Positions 18,725 to 31,559 of a stretch of 64,000 bases of DNA are shown piece by piece. The notes under the pieces were generated by a model. The model was given only the letters and a program-made list of their open reading frames with translations. It did not search any database and was not told the DNA's origin. Position 1 is the stretch's first letter, and the number at the start of each line of letters is the position of its first letter. Source of the stretch: Pogostemon cablin (taxonomy: Eukaryota > Streptophyta > Magnoliopsida > Lamiales > Lamiaceae); NCBI GenBank assembly GCA_023678885.1, contig CM042985.1:8234985-8298984 (forward strand), read 5' to 3'. A program made the translations under genes and the position numbers.

Positions 18725-20393
18725 TGATGAGTGTGTAAATTCACAAGTTTGGCACTATGTTTTGTGCTAGTTTTGGAGAGTTTTGATGTGGAAATAGGTA
18801 GAAAACCTATATATATTGTGAATTAGCATGAATCAGGTGTTAGTGGAGCTATTTGAGTGGTTTCTGAGCAAAAACGGAGTGAAAGTGCCAAGAATCGAAG
18901 AGATGGAGTCGAAGCCATGCGAACCGCCCAAGAAATAGGAGGGTTCGACCTGGTTGGAGGAGGGTTCGACCTCTCCAGCAGGTCAAACCAGCATTGCCGA
19001 GCTGACAGAAGAGGATTCGACTAGGTTTCGAGTGGTTCGACCTGTCCATCAGGTCGAACCATGGTCGAACCAGTTCGCGAAAAAGAGGATTCGACCACGA
19101 CGTTTGAGTTCGACTTGTTAGTTGGTCGAATCGGGAGCGGGAATTGTCCAGTGATGAGGTTCGACCTGGGGTTCGACCAAGGCCTAAGTTGTTCGACCTG
19201 TTCAAGAGGTCGAACCAGTGCAGAATTCTTCCAGTAGCGGGATTCGACCTGTTGTTCGACCTGTGGCTAGTTTGTTCGACCTGTTTGACGAGGTCGAACC
19301 TGCATGCGAGAACTTACCTTATCCGGATTTTCGAGGCTGAAACGCGTGAGATCACTTAGAAAGCCCATTCCAAGCCCTAGAGACGTGATTACAAGTATAA
19401 AAGGAGGCTCATACAGAGAATGAAGAGAGCTTTTGATCATCAATCATAAGAGAGACAAGAGTAGAGGTGGTGATCCATCCGGAGGGCTGTGACAGAAGTT
19501 CGCTGAAGGTTCAAGTAAGAATGATCAATCTAACCATGATTGTTTCTAGATCAATCATGGGCTAGAACTGCCTTGGTAGATCTAGGGTTATGAAAGTTTC
19601 ATGATATAATTCATATTTCGTGTGTAAAACTCCGTACAACACTACCTGTGGTTTGTTTTATATAAGATTGCATATTTAATCCATACTCATAGTCGTTTTG
19701 TGCATCAATGATCGTTGTGTAGAGTCTGAATACATAACATGGTTATTGGTTGAGTGCGTTCACTACTGAGCAGGGTTTATCGTTATAATTCTAAGTGAAG
19801 GGATTCCGAAGTCTTATTAGAACCGTCTTATATGAATATTCATGAATTGAATTAAATTTGGGTTGATGAATAGGATGAAGAGTATAACTTTATAGTACCT
19901 AAAAAGGGAGATCAAATCGGGTTAGATTCTAGACGTAGAAGATAATTGATTATGATAGTACATAGAAAGGGGGTGAAGTATATCTCTTACTCCGAGGTTA
20001 TTCACACGTGTCAAGCGCATATTTACTTGTGTCTATAGAGTAAACTTGCATGGTCTAGTGATGCGTCCACGAACCACAGGGCAGAGTCGGACACCATCAC
20101 ATGAAAATATGAATTGCTAGCGAAACTGGATGACCCGACGAACTATCTACTATTCTTATTGATCACAACTCACTTTTCTCTACTCTTACTATTTCTTTTT
20201 GCTATTTCGATTAGAAGTTATTATTCCTAAAACCTTTATAATTGCCAAACATAGTCCAAAGTATACTAGAATATAACGAAATTGATATTTAATCGTCCCG
20301 TGGGTTCGATATTGTAACTTGGTCATCTTTGCGACTACAATTGATATCCTTCATACTTGAGGATTAATTTGTGTGTTGAGAAAACCCCTATCA
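18725..20393 (+). repeat. Element B 3' LTR
   Basis: 1669 bp, a copy of 7077-8745 with about 30-40 differences by eye. It contains the dyad array at 18942-19300 and a TATA box at 19396-19403. It ends CCTATCA before the GTAGT duplication. Confidence 0.95.
18942..19300 (+). repeat. GGTTCGACC dyad array in element B 3' LTR
   Basis: Second copy of the U3 array. Several half-sites degenerate in the 5' LTR are intact here (for example GGTTCGACC where the 5' LTR has GGTTCAACC) and vice versa. This is consistent with independent CG to CA/TG decay after insertion. Confidence 0.85.
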
Positions 20394-20398
20394 GTAGT

Positions 20399-23107
20399 GT
20401 AATTCTTTTGATTTGCATTGAACGTCTTGGATGCATAGTAGATAGCCCGAAACTTCTTCTCTCTCACTTGTCCTAGCACTACTCCCAAAGCATTGTCGCT
20501 TGCATCACAATGGAGCTCAAAAGGCTTGCTCCAATCGGGAGAGACAAGTATTGGTGAAGAAATTAAGGCCTCCTTAAGCACCCTAAAAGCATCAAGACAT
20601 TCATCATTAAATTCAAATGGGGCATCTTTTTCAAGCAATTTACACAAAGGTTTGGCTATGTTAGAAAAATCTTTTATAAAACGTCGATAGAATCCGGCGT
20701 GGCCAAGGAACGATCTAACCCCTTTTTCATTCTTAGGTGGGGGAAGATGTTCAATGGCTACAACCTTCGCCCTATCAACTCTCAAACCTTTTTCCGAGAT
20801 ATGATGACCAAGTACGATACCCTCTTGAACCATAAAATGGCATTTTTCCCAATTCAAGACGAGGTTTGTATCTTGACATCGCTGCAAAACCATAGAAAGA
20901 TTATCCAAGCATTTATCAAATGAAGACCCAAACACGGAAAAATCATCCATAAACACTTCCATCACATTTTCAATCAATCCTCCAAAAATAGCCATCATAC
21001 AACGTTGAAAGGTGGTGGGGGCATTGCACAACCCAAAAGGCAATTTATAGAAAGCAAATGTGACATACGGACAAGTAAAAGTTATTTTCTCTTGATCCTC
21101 GGGGGCTATCATGATTTGGTTGTACCCCGAGTAACCATCTAGAAAACAATAATACTTGTATCCCGCCAACCTATCAAGCATTTGATCAATAAAAGACAAA
21201 GGGAAATGATCTTTATGAGTGTTTTAATTAAGTTTTCTATAGTCACAACACACTCTCCAACCCGTTTTTACCCGAGTAGCAAGCTCTTCATCAAATTCCA
21301 TTTTAACAATGGTCAATCCCCATTTTTTAGCCACCACATGCAAAGGATTCACATGAGAACTATCACTTATGGCATAAACAATATTAGCATCCAACCATTT
21401 TAAAACTTCTTTTCTTACCACTTCTTGCATAATTGGGTTCAAACGCCTTTGAGGTTGTATGCATGATTTACCTTCATCTATCAACCTTATGTGATGCATA
21501 CAAATAGTGAGGCTTATTCCTTTCAAATCATCCAAACTCCACCCTATAGCACTCTTATGATCTCTAAGTACCCTCAACAATTTATCAAGCTCTAAAGGTG
21601 AAAGGGATGATAATACAATTACCGGAAAAGTCTTGTTGTTCCCCAAATACGCATACATAAGGTGCTCGGATAGTGGCTTCAATTCTTCCTTTCCCTTGTC
21701 AACCTTTGACTCTTCATTCTCAACCTCTAATGGAAGATATTCCCTTTTTCCATAGTACATCAACTTAGCTTCATCTTCTTGAATTTCCCTATAAGCATTC
21801 AAATCATTTAAACTATCATTAATATCATCATCTTCCAAACAATAAAAAGAAGAGTTGGAGTTAAGAGATAAAGTAAGATAATTGCTTATGCTTGTTTCGA
21901 GAGGATCTTTAGATAAGAAGAATGGTAAATTCTCTTGAACCACTTCATCAATCATGTCAATCATTCTACACTCTTCTTTCTCATCCGGATGCCTCATCGC
22001 ACTCCTTAGTGAAAATACCATCTTTTCATCATTCACTCTCAATGTCAACTCCCCCTTATGTACATCAATTAAAGCTCTTCCCGTGGTCAAAAATGGACGT
22101 CCCAAAATCAATGGAACATTTGCATCCTCGTCCATGTCAAGCACTACAAAATCCACCGGGAATATGAACTTTTCAACTTTAACCAACACATCCTCCACTA
22201 CTCCCTTAGGATAAGTCAAAGACCTATCCGCAAGTTGCAACGTCACGGATGTAGGTTTTACTTCCCCTATACCAAGTTTCTTGAGGATAGACATAGGCAT
22301 TAAGTTGATACTTGCTCCAAGGTCACAAAGGGCTTTGTGCACTTCATTCTTCCCCATCTCACATGGTATAACAAAACTCCCCGGATCCTTAAGCTTTGGA
22401 GGCAACTTCTTTTGAATTATGGCACTACATTCCTCCGTCAAGTTGACGGTCTCATTCTCCACCAAGCTCCTCTTTCTTGCCATTATGTCCTTAAAAAACT
22501 TAGCATAGTGAGACATTTGTCTCAAGGCATCCGCAAAGGGAATATTAATGTGGATCTTTTTGAAAATTTCCAAAAATTTTGCAAACTTCTCATCCAACCC
22601 CTTCTTCAAAAATCGATGTGGAAAAGGAATAGGTACTTGTATTTTTGGAATTCCCCAACTATCCCTTTCCACTTCAATTTCTTCCTCCTTCTTTTTCATT
22701 GTCTTGGTTCTTTCCCATTTTTTTTCAACAACCTTATTATCAATCAATTCCGGTTCCTCATTCATTTTAGCCTCAACTTCACTTTCATCTTCCAATTCTT
22801 CTTCAACCAAGTTTTCCTCAACCTCTTTCTCTTCCACCTTATCATCTTCCATTGGCATGGAAGGTCCATCATAATTGGTTCCACTCCTCAAGGTGATTGC
22901 CTTGCATTGTTCCTTTGGATTCACAATAGTGGTGGAAGTAAATTTTCCTTTCTCATTCGCACTTAATGAACTAGCAATTTGACCAACCGAATGCTCCAAA
23001 GCTTTGAATCTTCTATCACTAGTTTCCTCAATAGCTTTGAATCTTCTTTCATTAGCTTCATCAATCTTTCTCCTCGTTTTATCTTGAGCTTTATTTGACG
23101 CAATCAA
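20399..23107 (-). pseudogene. Element A protease, RT and RNase H N-terminus
   Basis: Minus-strand frame 23107-21224, then after a single in-frame TAA (21224-21226) the same frame continues to the junction with element B. It starts with the gag-pro linker (AITLRSGTNYDGP and an acidic stretch). The retroviral-type aspartic protease follows, with its catalytic Asp near residue 262 (CDLGASINLMP) and ILGRPFL later. RT follows: IGWSLDDLKGI, CCDYRKLN, FAFYKLPFGLCNAP, catalytic FMDDFSV near 20938-20958, GHAGFYRRFI. The RNase H start (LHCDASDNALGVVLGQ) ends at the B insertion and resumes at 7071. It is the better of the two pol genes, with an intact protease. Confidence 0.9.
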
Positions 23108-24611
23108 CTTTCAAGGAGTTCTTTGGTGGTTGCCTTTCCTTTATTATTTGGCGCTTTAGCTCCCGGATGTTCCCCGGAGGATAAGCAACCGCATTGCTTT
23201 GGTTTGAATAAGAGAAATTATCTTGCCTCCTTTGTTGTTGTGGGTGTGAGCTTCCACTTCCTTGATTATTGAAACCTCCTTGCCTTGGTGGGTAATTTCA
23301 TTGGTTGTGGTTGAAATTACCTTGGTAATTATTTTGATAATTACCTTGGTAATTCCTTCCTTGCATATATTGCACATCCTCCACACGTGGCATTGTCATA
23401 GCCCATTGCTCCCCACTAACACTATTTGGAGGAAGCACACTTTGATCCATTTGGCCCTCTACCATATTAACTCCTTGATTAATCATACCTTGGTTCAAAT
23501 TCATTTGCTTCATCATCTCCGCTGCTAACATCTCAATACTTGGCATACTTGGCTCCACACTAGCACTCTTCACACTAAATTATTGCCCTTGATCATAGCT
23601 CTCAAATCCATAGCATTCACTAACTCTCTCCGATGGCCATTGGTAAACATTCGTAGCAATTTCATCAAAAATTCTTATAGCCCTTTCCGGAGTCACTCCA
23701 AGTACGGATCCACCCGCCGAAGCATCAACAAGCACCCTTTGACCATTTACCAAACCTTGGTAGAAAAATCCGACTTGTTGATTTTCCGGGAATCCATGTT
23801 GTGGACACTTGCGTAGCATTTCCTTAAATCTTTCCCACGCTTCATAAAAGCTCTCTTGAGGCATTTGCTTGAATTGAGTAATAAAGCTCTTCATTTGCAG
23901 CGTTTTAGAAGGTTGAAAGTACTTGTTCAAAAATATTTGCGCAAGTTCCTCCCAAGTGTTACACGTACCCGGAGTAATGGTAGACAACCATGTTCGAGCA
24001 CGATCTCTCAATGAAAACGGAAATAATATCATCTTGATGCAATCCTCGCTCACCCCATTCATCTTCACGGTATTGGCAATCTCAATAAATTGAGCTAGAT
24101 GAGCATTAGGATCTTCATTCGGCGTTCCACTAAATTGTTGCTCCCTCACCAATGAAATCAAGCCCATTTCAAACTCAAAGGTATTGGCATGAATTGGTGG
24201 TCCCATCATTTGTGGTATTGCCCGTGGCATGAAGAAATCCCGGATCACCCTTTAATCATTTTGAATTCCATGTTGTACCGAAGGTGGTGGTGGCGGCACA
24301 TACGCTTGTTGAGGAGGTGCATAAGCTTGTGGAAAACCTTGTTGAAGCATGGCTTGTTGTACCATTTGTTGAAACAAAGCTTGGTTGTTCATAGCTCCAT
24401 AATTTTGATAGGCTTGTTGGGGGGCATTGAATTGAGGTGCGTTCACATGTTGTCCGCCTTCCCCATCATGCTCTATCTCCACACGATTATCTTCTTGAAC
24501 ATTTTCTATTTGATTACACTTAATATTGTTCTCCTTTCTCCTTCTTCGACAATTGTGTTCAATTTCCCAATCAATAGGTTCTACTTGCTTCCCCTTGGAT
24601 CTTGTTTGCAT
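23108..24611 (-). pseudogene. Gag of element A, broken by stops and a frameshift
   Basis: Starts at ATG 24611 (MQTRSKGK). The N-terminus is basic, then Gln/Ala/Pro-rich (QQAYVPPPPP). A TAA at 24252-24254 interrupts the frame. The gag domain follows at 24248-23580 (FSGTPNEDPNAHLAQF, ARTWLSTI, WEELAQIFLNKYFQP, FYEAWERFKEMLRKCPQHGF). A further in-frame TAA (23580) and TGA (23298) and a frame change before 23107 break the link to pol. Asn/Gln/Gly repeats (NYQGNYQNNYQGN) close the gag. No CCHC knuckle seen. Confidence 0.85.
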
Positions 24612-24743
24612 ACACCTTCAAAGAAGAGAAGTTAGAACAATGATTGTCAAAGCAAAGACAAGAAAACAATTAAAATAAAATAAAAAAATCTCTATTAAGA
24701 TTACTCAAAACGATCCTTCTTCAAGCTACTAGCAACCGTTGCC

Positions 24744-24761
24744 TCTCCGGCAACGGCGCCA
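24744..24761 (-). promoter_or_regulatory. Primer-binding site of element A
   Basis: The minus strand reads TGGCGCCGTTGCCGGAGA two bases from the 5' LTR end. It is of the same tRNA class as element B's PBS. Confidence 0.85.
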
Positions 24762-24763
24762 TT

Positions 24764-26148
24764 TGATTAGCCATTTTGTAGTCGGGATGACCAATTCAAT
24801 AATTTATCGAACCCAAGGGAGGTAGGTACTAGTGCTTAAGCGATCTCACGTTTCTTGTAATTTTATAAAGACTAATCATCAAGGGGATGGATATCAAACA
24901 AGAAATTAAATCAATCAAAGCAAGTAAGCAAGCAATGATTAGCAAACACAATAGATGGATGAAAAGAGTGGTTTACCAAATTGAGTAAAAGTGAGATTAA
25001 CAACATTCAAGAAGTGGAAATCCTAGGATACATGCATCAAATTCATATGAATCATGGGTATAGAATAAGGGCCAACACTAAGTTCACCTAAACTCCCTCT
25101 CGGAATGAATAGGATATGGAATAATGCTCAATGGATTGGTTCTCACTCAAACAATTCCAACAAGGTACTAAGCTTGAAATGAGAGTCCATTCACATGATT
25201 AATCAATTTCTCAATCAAACCAACCATATGTCCTATCAAAGGGTTCTAAATAATAAAGGACTTCTCAATCACTTTACAATTTATAATGCACATGAAGTGT
25301 TTGATGAAATGATTCAATCAATTATCCTAAATATGAAATTGACTTCTCAATCTAATCACATGTTTAAAACAACAAACCACACAAATCATCATAAACCTCA
25401 AGATCTTAAGCATCAATGATAGAAAATCAATTAACCCAATCAACATATGAATTCAAATACATAAATTCCAAAATTATCCAACAACTATCATATTGCTAAT
25501 CTCACAAGGGAGATTAGCCTACTATCTTCATAAGATCCATAACATAGACATTAGAAACCTTATAAATCATTGTAAACTAGAGGATTAACACAAAATTGGA
25601 ATGAAAACTCCCTTGGAAATGGATCCAATTGAATCTCCTTTCTTCCTTTGGTGATCACCCACTCTTCCTTACTTCTTCACTTAATTTGGATGGTAGAATT
25701 ATGGAGAAATGATGTAGGATCCAAAAATGGATGGATGGGATGAAGAATATGGTGTAAAATCAAAGGAATGGTGTGTGAGGTGTGTGGCAGCTAAATTCTC
25801 GGATCTAATCTGATCAAAATATTGAATGGATTGATATTTATACCCCAAGGAGATCTTCTAGAAGAGTTTTAAAAAGATATTATGTTCTGCACCGACACGA
25901 GTCGTGCTGCGTCGCACGAGTCGAGTCGTGTCAGGGTTCCGAGGTCAATGTTACTTAAAACGGTACACGAGTCGCGCTGCGTCGCACGATCAAAGGGTGG
26001 TTGTGTTGGACGAATTGATGGCTCCGCACGGCTTCTTCTTACAGGCCTGTGTCTGACACACGAAGCGTGTGCTGTAACACGACTCGTGTTGCCAGCACGG
26101 CCGGTCGTGTTGTTGCACTCTTGTTCCTTCTTCCTTGTTTGATCTCCC
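24764..26148 (-). repeat. Element A 5' LTR, main part
   Basis: Near-identical to 302-1685. Carries the palindromic array at 25894-26111 and the TATA box complement at 25835-25842. It is cut at 26148 by the copia element; the remaining part is 34467-34634. Confidence 0.93.
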
Positions 26149-27350
26149 TGTTGGCAATTGGATCGTGCGGTTCAACGTGATCCGTTAGGATTAACAGGCA
26201 AACAAATCAGTGGAAGCATAATTAAACCGTTTATCGTACTTCTGGGTTGGTGTAGAGGTTGATCGTTGCAGAGAACCACCTCTCGATCTTCTGCTGTATG
26301 ACCCAAGTCGAATCCTGCTGTTGTGTGGGCAACAATCTACATGATTCTCTCAATCTGCTTCTTTCCCTAACTCACGTTGAAAGAGGCGCAGTTACTTAGG
26401 TTTCCAGAAGCTGAGATGACTATATATATTGGGCTACAGCAGGGACCAGGAGGAGAAATTGGGTTGGGCCTCAATTGAATTTAATTAACCAAGCTTAGCC
26501 CAAAGCTTTTAATTAAATCCAATAATAATAATAAAGTCCACTAAAATATTATTACTGCACTACCCGTCCAATCCCAAAATTATGTTCTGGGCTCCTTCTT
26601 ATTATAAGCCCGATAGTCTCCCCATGTTTAAGATATACAATGCCCATTAATTAATTAAGTTACTGACAACTCAAATTAATTAATATCTCATCCGAGAGTA
26701 GTACCACTCAACCTTATTATCATGCCGGAAATTAATCCACTTACAAGATTTACATGATAAACCTTATGAGCTCCTCAAGGGGACATCATCAACCTATAAC
26801 GGACATGGATTCCTTCTATAATCAACAGCACACCATAGATACAGCACTACTTCCCAACTCACCGAGTTTGTTGATTTAATACTTATAAATCTCACCCATT
26901 GATGAATCAAAGAAATACATACTGCCCTACGTGTCGAGGTTATTGTATAGGGATTAAGAGTACGAACTTCCATAATAACAGAGATCAAGTTCTTCTATAA
27001 GTCAGTATAAGTCGAACGATCTCAGGCGGTCCTGCTCAATACACACAAGTGCACTAATGTGATTCTATAGCCAAGACAAGCTAATACCAAACCACACTAC
27101 AACCATACCGATAGAGAGTCCCCGTCTATCTCAGTTGTGAGCATCTGTTTATACTTTATAAGGAAACCGATAATATGATCTTCCGCGTGTTGTCGCACAA
27201 CATATTATCTACAGTATAAAGTAAATGGACTATTGCATCATGCATATAAAATAAATTATAAGATGCAATCATTTGATCAATGATTCTCATTTCAAATATT
27301 GTTATGACATTGTTCATACTAAAGCTAGACTTTTAGTATACAATCCAACA
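26149..27350 (-). repeat. Copia element 3' LTR
   Basis: 1202 bp beginning TGTTGGCAATTGG and ending CAATCCAACA. Followed by ATCTCCCACTT, whose complement is the PPT. The 64-aa frame inside (26794-26988) recurs in the other LTR and is not a gene. Confidence 0.93.
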
Positions 27351-30300
27351 ATCTCCCACTTATACTAAAAGACTATGATGTCACGTCTTCTGCCATACAT
27401 CTGATTCCTACTCCCACTTACGCGACCATTAAAAGCTCTCGCCTTAAGGTCCTTGTAAATGGTTTACTAGGTCATCATCCGATGCAATCTAGGCGACAAC
27501 AACCTTCCCCTCATCATACGATTTCTCGTAACAGGTGGTACTCGCGCTCCATGTGTTTAATTGCCTTATGGACTTGTGATTTCTTCAAGTTTGCAACTGC
27601 ACCAATATCATCAATGTAAATTGTGATTACCTTGGGCAAACTTAGAAACACTTCAAAGTCCATCATGAAGTCTCTAGAGTCATATAGATACTTTGGCTGC
27701 CTCATAGGCTCCAATTCATCATCTTTGCATGATGGAGTCCGGAGTCTGAAATATATTTCTATATAACACTCCTCCACATTATGACTCTACTTCCTAATAT
27801 TAAACACATAACCTTTGAGGAGAATTTACTGCCATCCAATCTGACTAAAAAATCTGAATCTACGTAATCCACAAGAAGCAGTGAATCTGTTTAGTAAATC
27901 CACATATAATTTCCAGTCCTTCTCAGGCACTTTATATATGTCTTACTACAGTTCATCATTCTTGTTCCGGGTTACGTTGATACCTTCTGTTCATGGTTCA
28001 GCAACACAGATATCCAACTTCGTTCATAGCATTCTTTAGATTAAGCTTCCTTATTGGCCGAAGCATAAGGAACCGCTTTCATCTTTCTTTATCTTCTTCT
28101 TGTGTCTCAAAGACACATTCACTTAGATAAATTTACATGTTAAACGAGTATGGACTGTATCATTTTATGAAACTTGAGATAAGCATAACATCCTTTCTTG
28201 TGATCCGTATTACCGTGATCAAAAAGATGTATTTTGCCTTTCTTAAGTCCTTCATCTTTACCGCTTTATTAACCGTACCCATACGCCCGATAATACTCTT
28301 TCATTGTCTCCAATGAGTAAGATACTATCTACGTATAGTACAAGAAATACCACCACGTTTCCGTCACTCTTTTCAATACACAAGATACATCCGCTGATTG
28401 ATTTAAATCCGTGCCACTGGATTACCTAATCAAAACAGATGTTTCACGATCTCAAAGCTTGCTTTAGTCCATCGCTGGACACTTTTAAGCTTACTATCAA
28501 AATGCTATTAGCACTTTGCAATGAATCACTCTGGTTGCTTCACATAGATGTTTTCGTCAAGACTTCCAATCAGGAAAGCTGTCTTGACATCTATTTGTTG
28601 TCCCTCATAATTCAATATGAGCAGCAATAAATAAAAGAATTCGGATCAATTAAAACATAGCTACCAGCGAATATGTTTTCTCATAATCGAACCATTTCTT
28701 TCTGAGTACATCTTTTCGTAACAAGCTTTGCTTCCAAGATTTTCACCTTTCCGTATGATCCTCTTTTATTTCCCTATGACCACTTGTAATGGCTTTTACA
28801 CCATTTTAGTGATCGTTCAAGCTCCAGACTTAATTTAGAATCCGTAGATTCTATTTCAACATACATTGCAACTTACTAAGATTCCGCATTTTCATCTTGT
28901 AGTGCTACGTCGTATCCGTGGGACAATACCATGTTCACTAGGGATCAAGTCTCACGACTCTCCCAAAACATATATTTATGGGTTGTCATACAACCCTCCC
29001 ACTATGACAAGGCACTACATGTAGTTGTGTATCAGACGTGACACGCGTTGCAGTTTACCTTGTGATATATCCTCTTGTACACTTGGTACTAATACTTAGT
29101 GTTTTCCTCTCACATCCTTTAGAACAACTTATACATGGGTTTGTGATTTATAACATAGTCCTTTTCCAAAAATCTAGTGTTTGTGTTAACAGTCACCCTT
29201 CGATCTTTTGGACTAAATAAATCAACCTTCATTTTTCTAGGATATCCCATATACAGACAAACATTTCACGAATTACTGTATCTAGGGCATATCCATAAAA
29301 TGAATTTTAATTATTTCAAATAATTCATCATCTATCTAATTATAACCATAAGAGTCTAATACCTTCTACCCACCACACCATTCAGCTGGGGCATACCCGG
29401 TGTAGTCAACTTGAGATTTAATCTAAACTTCTGATCAATAGCTCCTAACTATCCCAAGAGGTATTCGCCATCATGACTGAATCGTAATGACTTAATATAT
29501 TTTCCATGACGCTTCACTGTACCAGCCTTACAATTCTTGAATTAATCAAAGAACTTAGACATGCAGTGCATCATATAAATATATTGGTTTCCAGAATAAT
29601 CTTCGAATATTCATAACCTCCTCTCGTCTAGATAATATTAGGTTCGCTTGAATCAGAATGAACTAATTCCAACATATATATCTTTGGCTCTACACCCCAC
29701 AGCCTTGAAAAGGCAGTTAATCATTTTTACTTCCAAGCAAGACTCGCAAGTTTGATAGTTTCCACTTCAGATAAACCTTACGGTCTATCGGCTATCAACT
29801 TTTGAATCCTACTTAAGTAAAATGAATTAGTCATAGACGCCAAATGTATGTTTAGTTCATTTCCGAAGGTTCCTTTCTCTTACTTATATTAGAAGATGCA
29901 TTATTTAATTACTATTTATTGCATCTGTGGGATGTACATGATTCAAGAGTATACTTTTTATCCACCAACATATTTTAACGGATTATAGCCTCATTCCTCA
30001 TTACTATGACCATGTCATTTAAATGAAATGAAGTATCCATCCGTTAATGCATAGAAACCGAAATTAAATTCTTTCTATGAAACGTACGTAAAGATAATTT
30101 CTCATAATCAATCGTTTATTCTTATCATGAGATAAATAAACAACTCCCACTGCAATAGCCACTACCTTTGTAGTTTTACCCATATTATTAACTATCTTAT
30201 CCTTACTCAGTGATAAACATTTAGTGATTCCAGTATCTACATACTTCGTGTCAGTAGATGCCATCACTAATCATGTTTAAACCATTAGTAAATAAGATAT

Positions 30301-30500
30301 TAACCTTGTTCAGATCATGATGAAAATTGGCTTTCTTTTGCCACATGTTTTGTTAGAAGTTTCCCACCATATACAACCTTTCGTATTTCAGGTAGAACTT
30401 GCTCAAAACATCCAGGCAAATTGCGAAGAATAAATTGATTTAGGTTTCCCTTTCAATTTCTATTCCAAGCTCTTCCAATTCATTCATCAATTTAACCATG
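27351..30500 (-). pseudogene. Decayed copia pol (integrase, RT, RNase H)
   Basis: Only patches are readable on the minus strand. Around 28270-28450 the RT pattern is visible, with the catalytic YVDD box changed to YVDS near 28325-28345, followed by a LRKAKYI remnant of the KDLG.AKYILG block. At 27777-27514 an 87-codon frame carries the RNase H end, with HKAIKHMEREYHLLREIV like the usual H..KHI..RYHFIRE pattern. Stops and frameshifts separate all patches. The assignment beyond RT and RNase H is by position only. Confidence 0.6.
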
Positions 30501-30859
30501 ATCTTCTGCCTTTTTAATTTACTCAAGTATCCGAAGAGTTACATGAGATCATCATATTTCTATGAACCTCTCATCTCTTCACTAGAGACTTTAATAGGCA
30601 TCATGAGACATCCTTTGTGAGAATACACATGTATTTTCTTAAGCAGTAATTTTCAAAACCAAGATTCTTTTCTAATCATTTAATTGGGACAAGTAAATAT
30701 AATGTCTTTTAGTTAATAATTAGTGAAATAAAACCATTCAAAATTCAGAGAATCACAAATAAATATTCCGATCAAATCTTCGAATTTTATCCTTTTATAT
30801 TGATTCTCTCAAAACAATATAAAAATAAAATTCACCGACATCTCAAGCACCGTGAGTCT

Positions 30860-31360
30860 GCAAGCCACGTTAGGGTGGACGTTTACAAACCCGAACATTT
30901 ACAAGAGAAGGTTTTACCCATTAATTTCATTTGTCAACCTAACTTTATGACAAAATAATTAATAGTCGGTTCCTCTTTAGCCATGCAAATAATAGCAGTG
31001 ACTCCGTTGGGGAGGATACTAATTATTCACATCAAAGTGTACACCATTATTTGATCCCAAGTCCGCTGCCCAAGCTTATGTGCCTTACTGTTAGAGAAGT
31101 ACACACGCGCTCAGATAACTTTCTACAATCATCAATTATATAGGTTTGTACTAGTGAACCGCATATAAGCTCATCCGTTAGGGAGGAAGGCACTATAGCC
31201 AACGCGTAAGTCCATATGCATCACATTACAAACAATAATTATTTAAAGAAGTTTGTACCAGTGATCCGTGAATAAACTCATCCGTTAGGGAGGAAGGCTC
31301 TATTGCCAACGCGCAAGTTTACTCACATCACTTACAAACCAATAATGGAGGCCACGGGAA
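30860..31360 (-). repeat. Diverged tandem repeats in the copia internal region
   Basis: The segment CTCATCCGTTAGGGAGGAAG recurs at about 31170 and 31278, with flanking TTTGTACTAGTGAACCG and GCCAACGCG blocks. A third diverged copy (CTCCGTTGGGGAGGA) lies near 31000. It lies in the gag-equivalent part of the element; no frame survives. Confidence 0.6.
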
Positions 31361-31559
31361 TTAATTACCAATCCCCTCTCCCACTTAGTTATTTAATTAC
31401 CGAGGGTATTTACATGCATATAATATCTCAAATAAAATATACATTCTAGCACGTTTCTATTAACAGCAATTTAAATAAATAAATCACATAGAACATGCCT
31501 GTCACATATACAACAATAATTGACAATTAAATCAATTAATCAGTTATATAACATTAATT

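Larger units (their letters stand above)
7077..20393 (+). mobile_element. Element B: Athila-like Ty3/gypsy element nested in A
   Basis: A 13,317-bp plus-strand element with two 1669-bp LTRs (TGATGAG...CCTATCA) and a GTAGT target duplication (7072-7076, 20394-20398) inside A's RNase H. It has a PBS (TGGCGCCATTGCC), gag, a pol lacking protease, an internal PPT-like tract, the post-pol Athila ORF and a 3' PPT. By eye the LTRs differ at roughly 2% of positions. It is distinct in sequence from A. Stops, frameshifts and the missing protease make it non-autonomous. Dyad arrays of GGTTCGACC occur in the LTRs, gag and the post-pol region. Confidence 0.95.

Noticed and set aside
30860..31360. CRISPR-like direct repeats
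   Set aside because: Only two or three diverged copies inside a plant retrotransposon; not an array.
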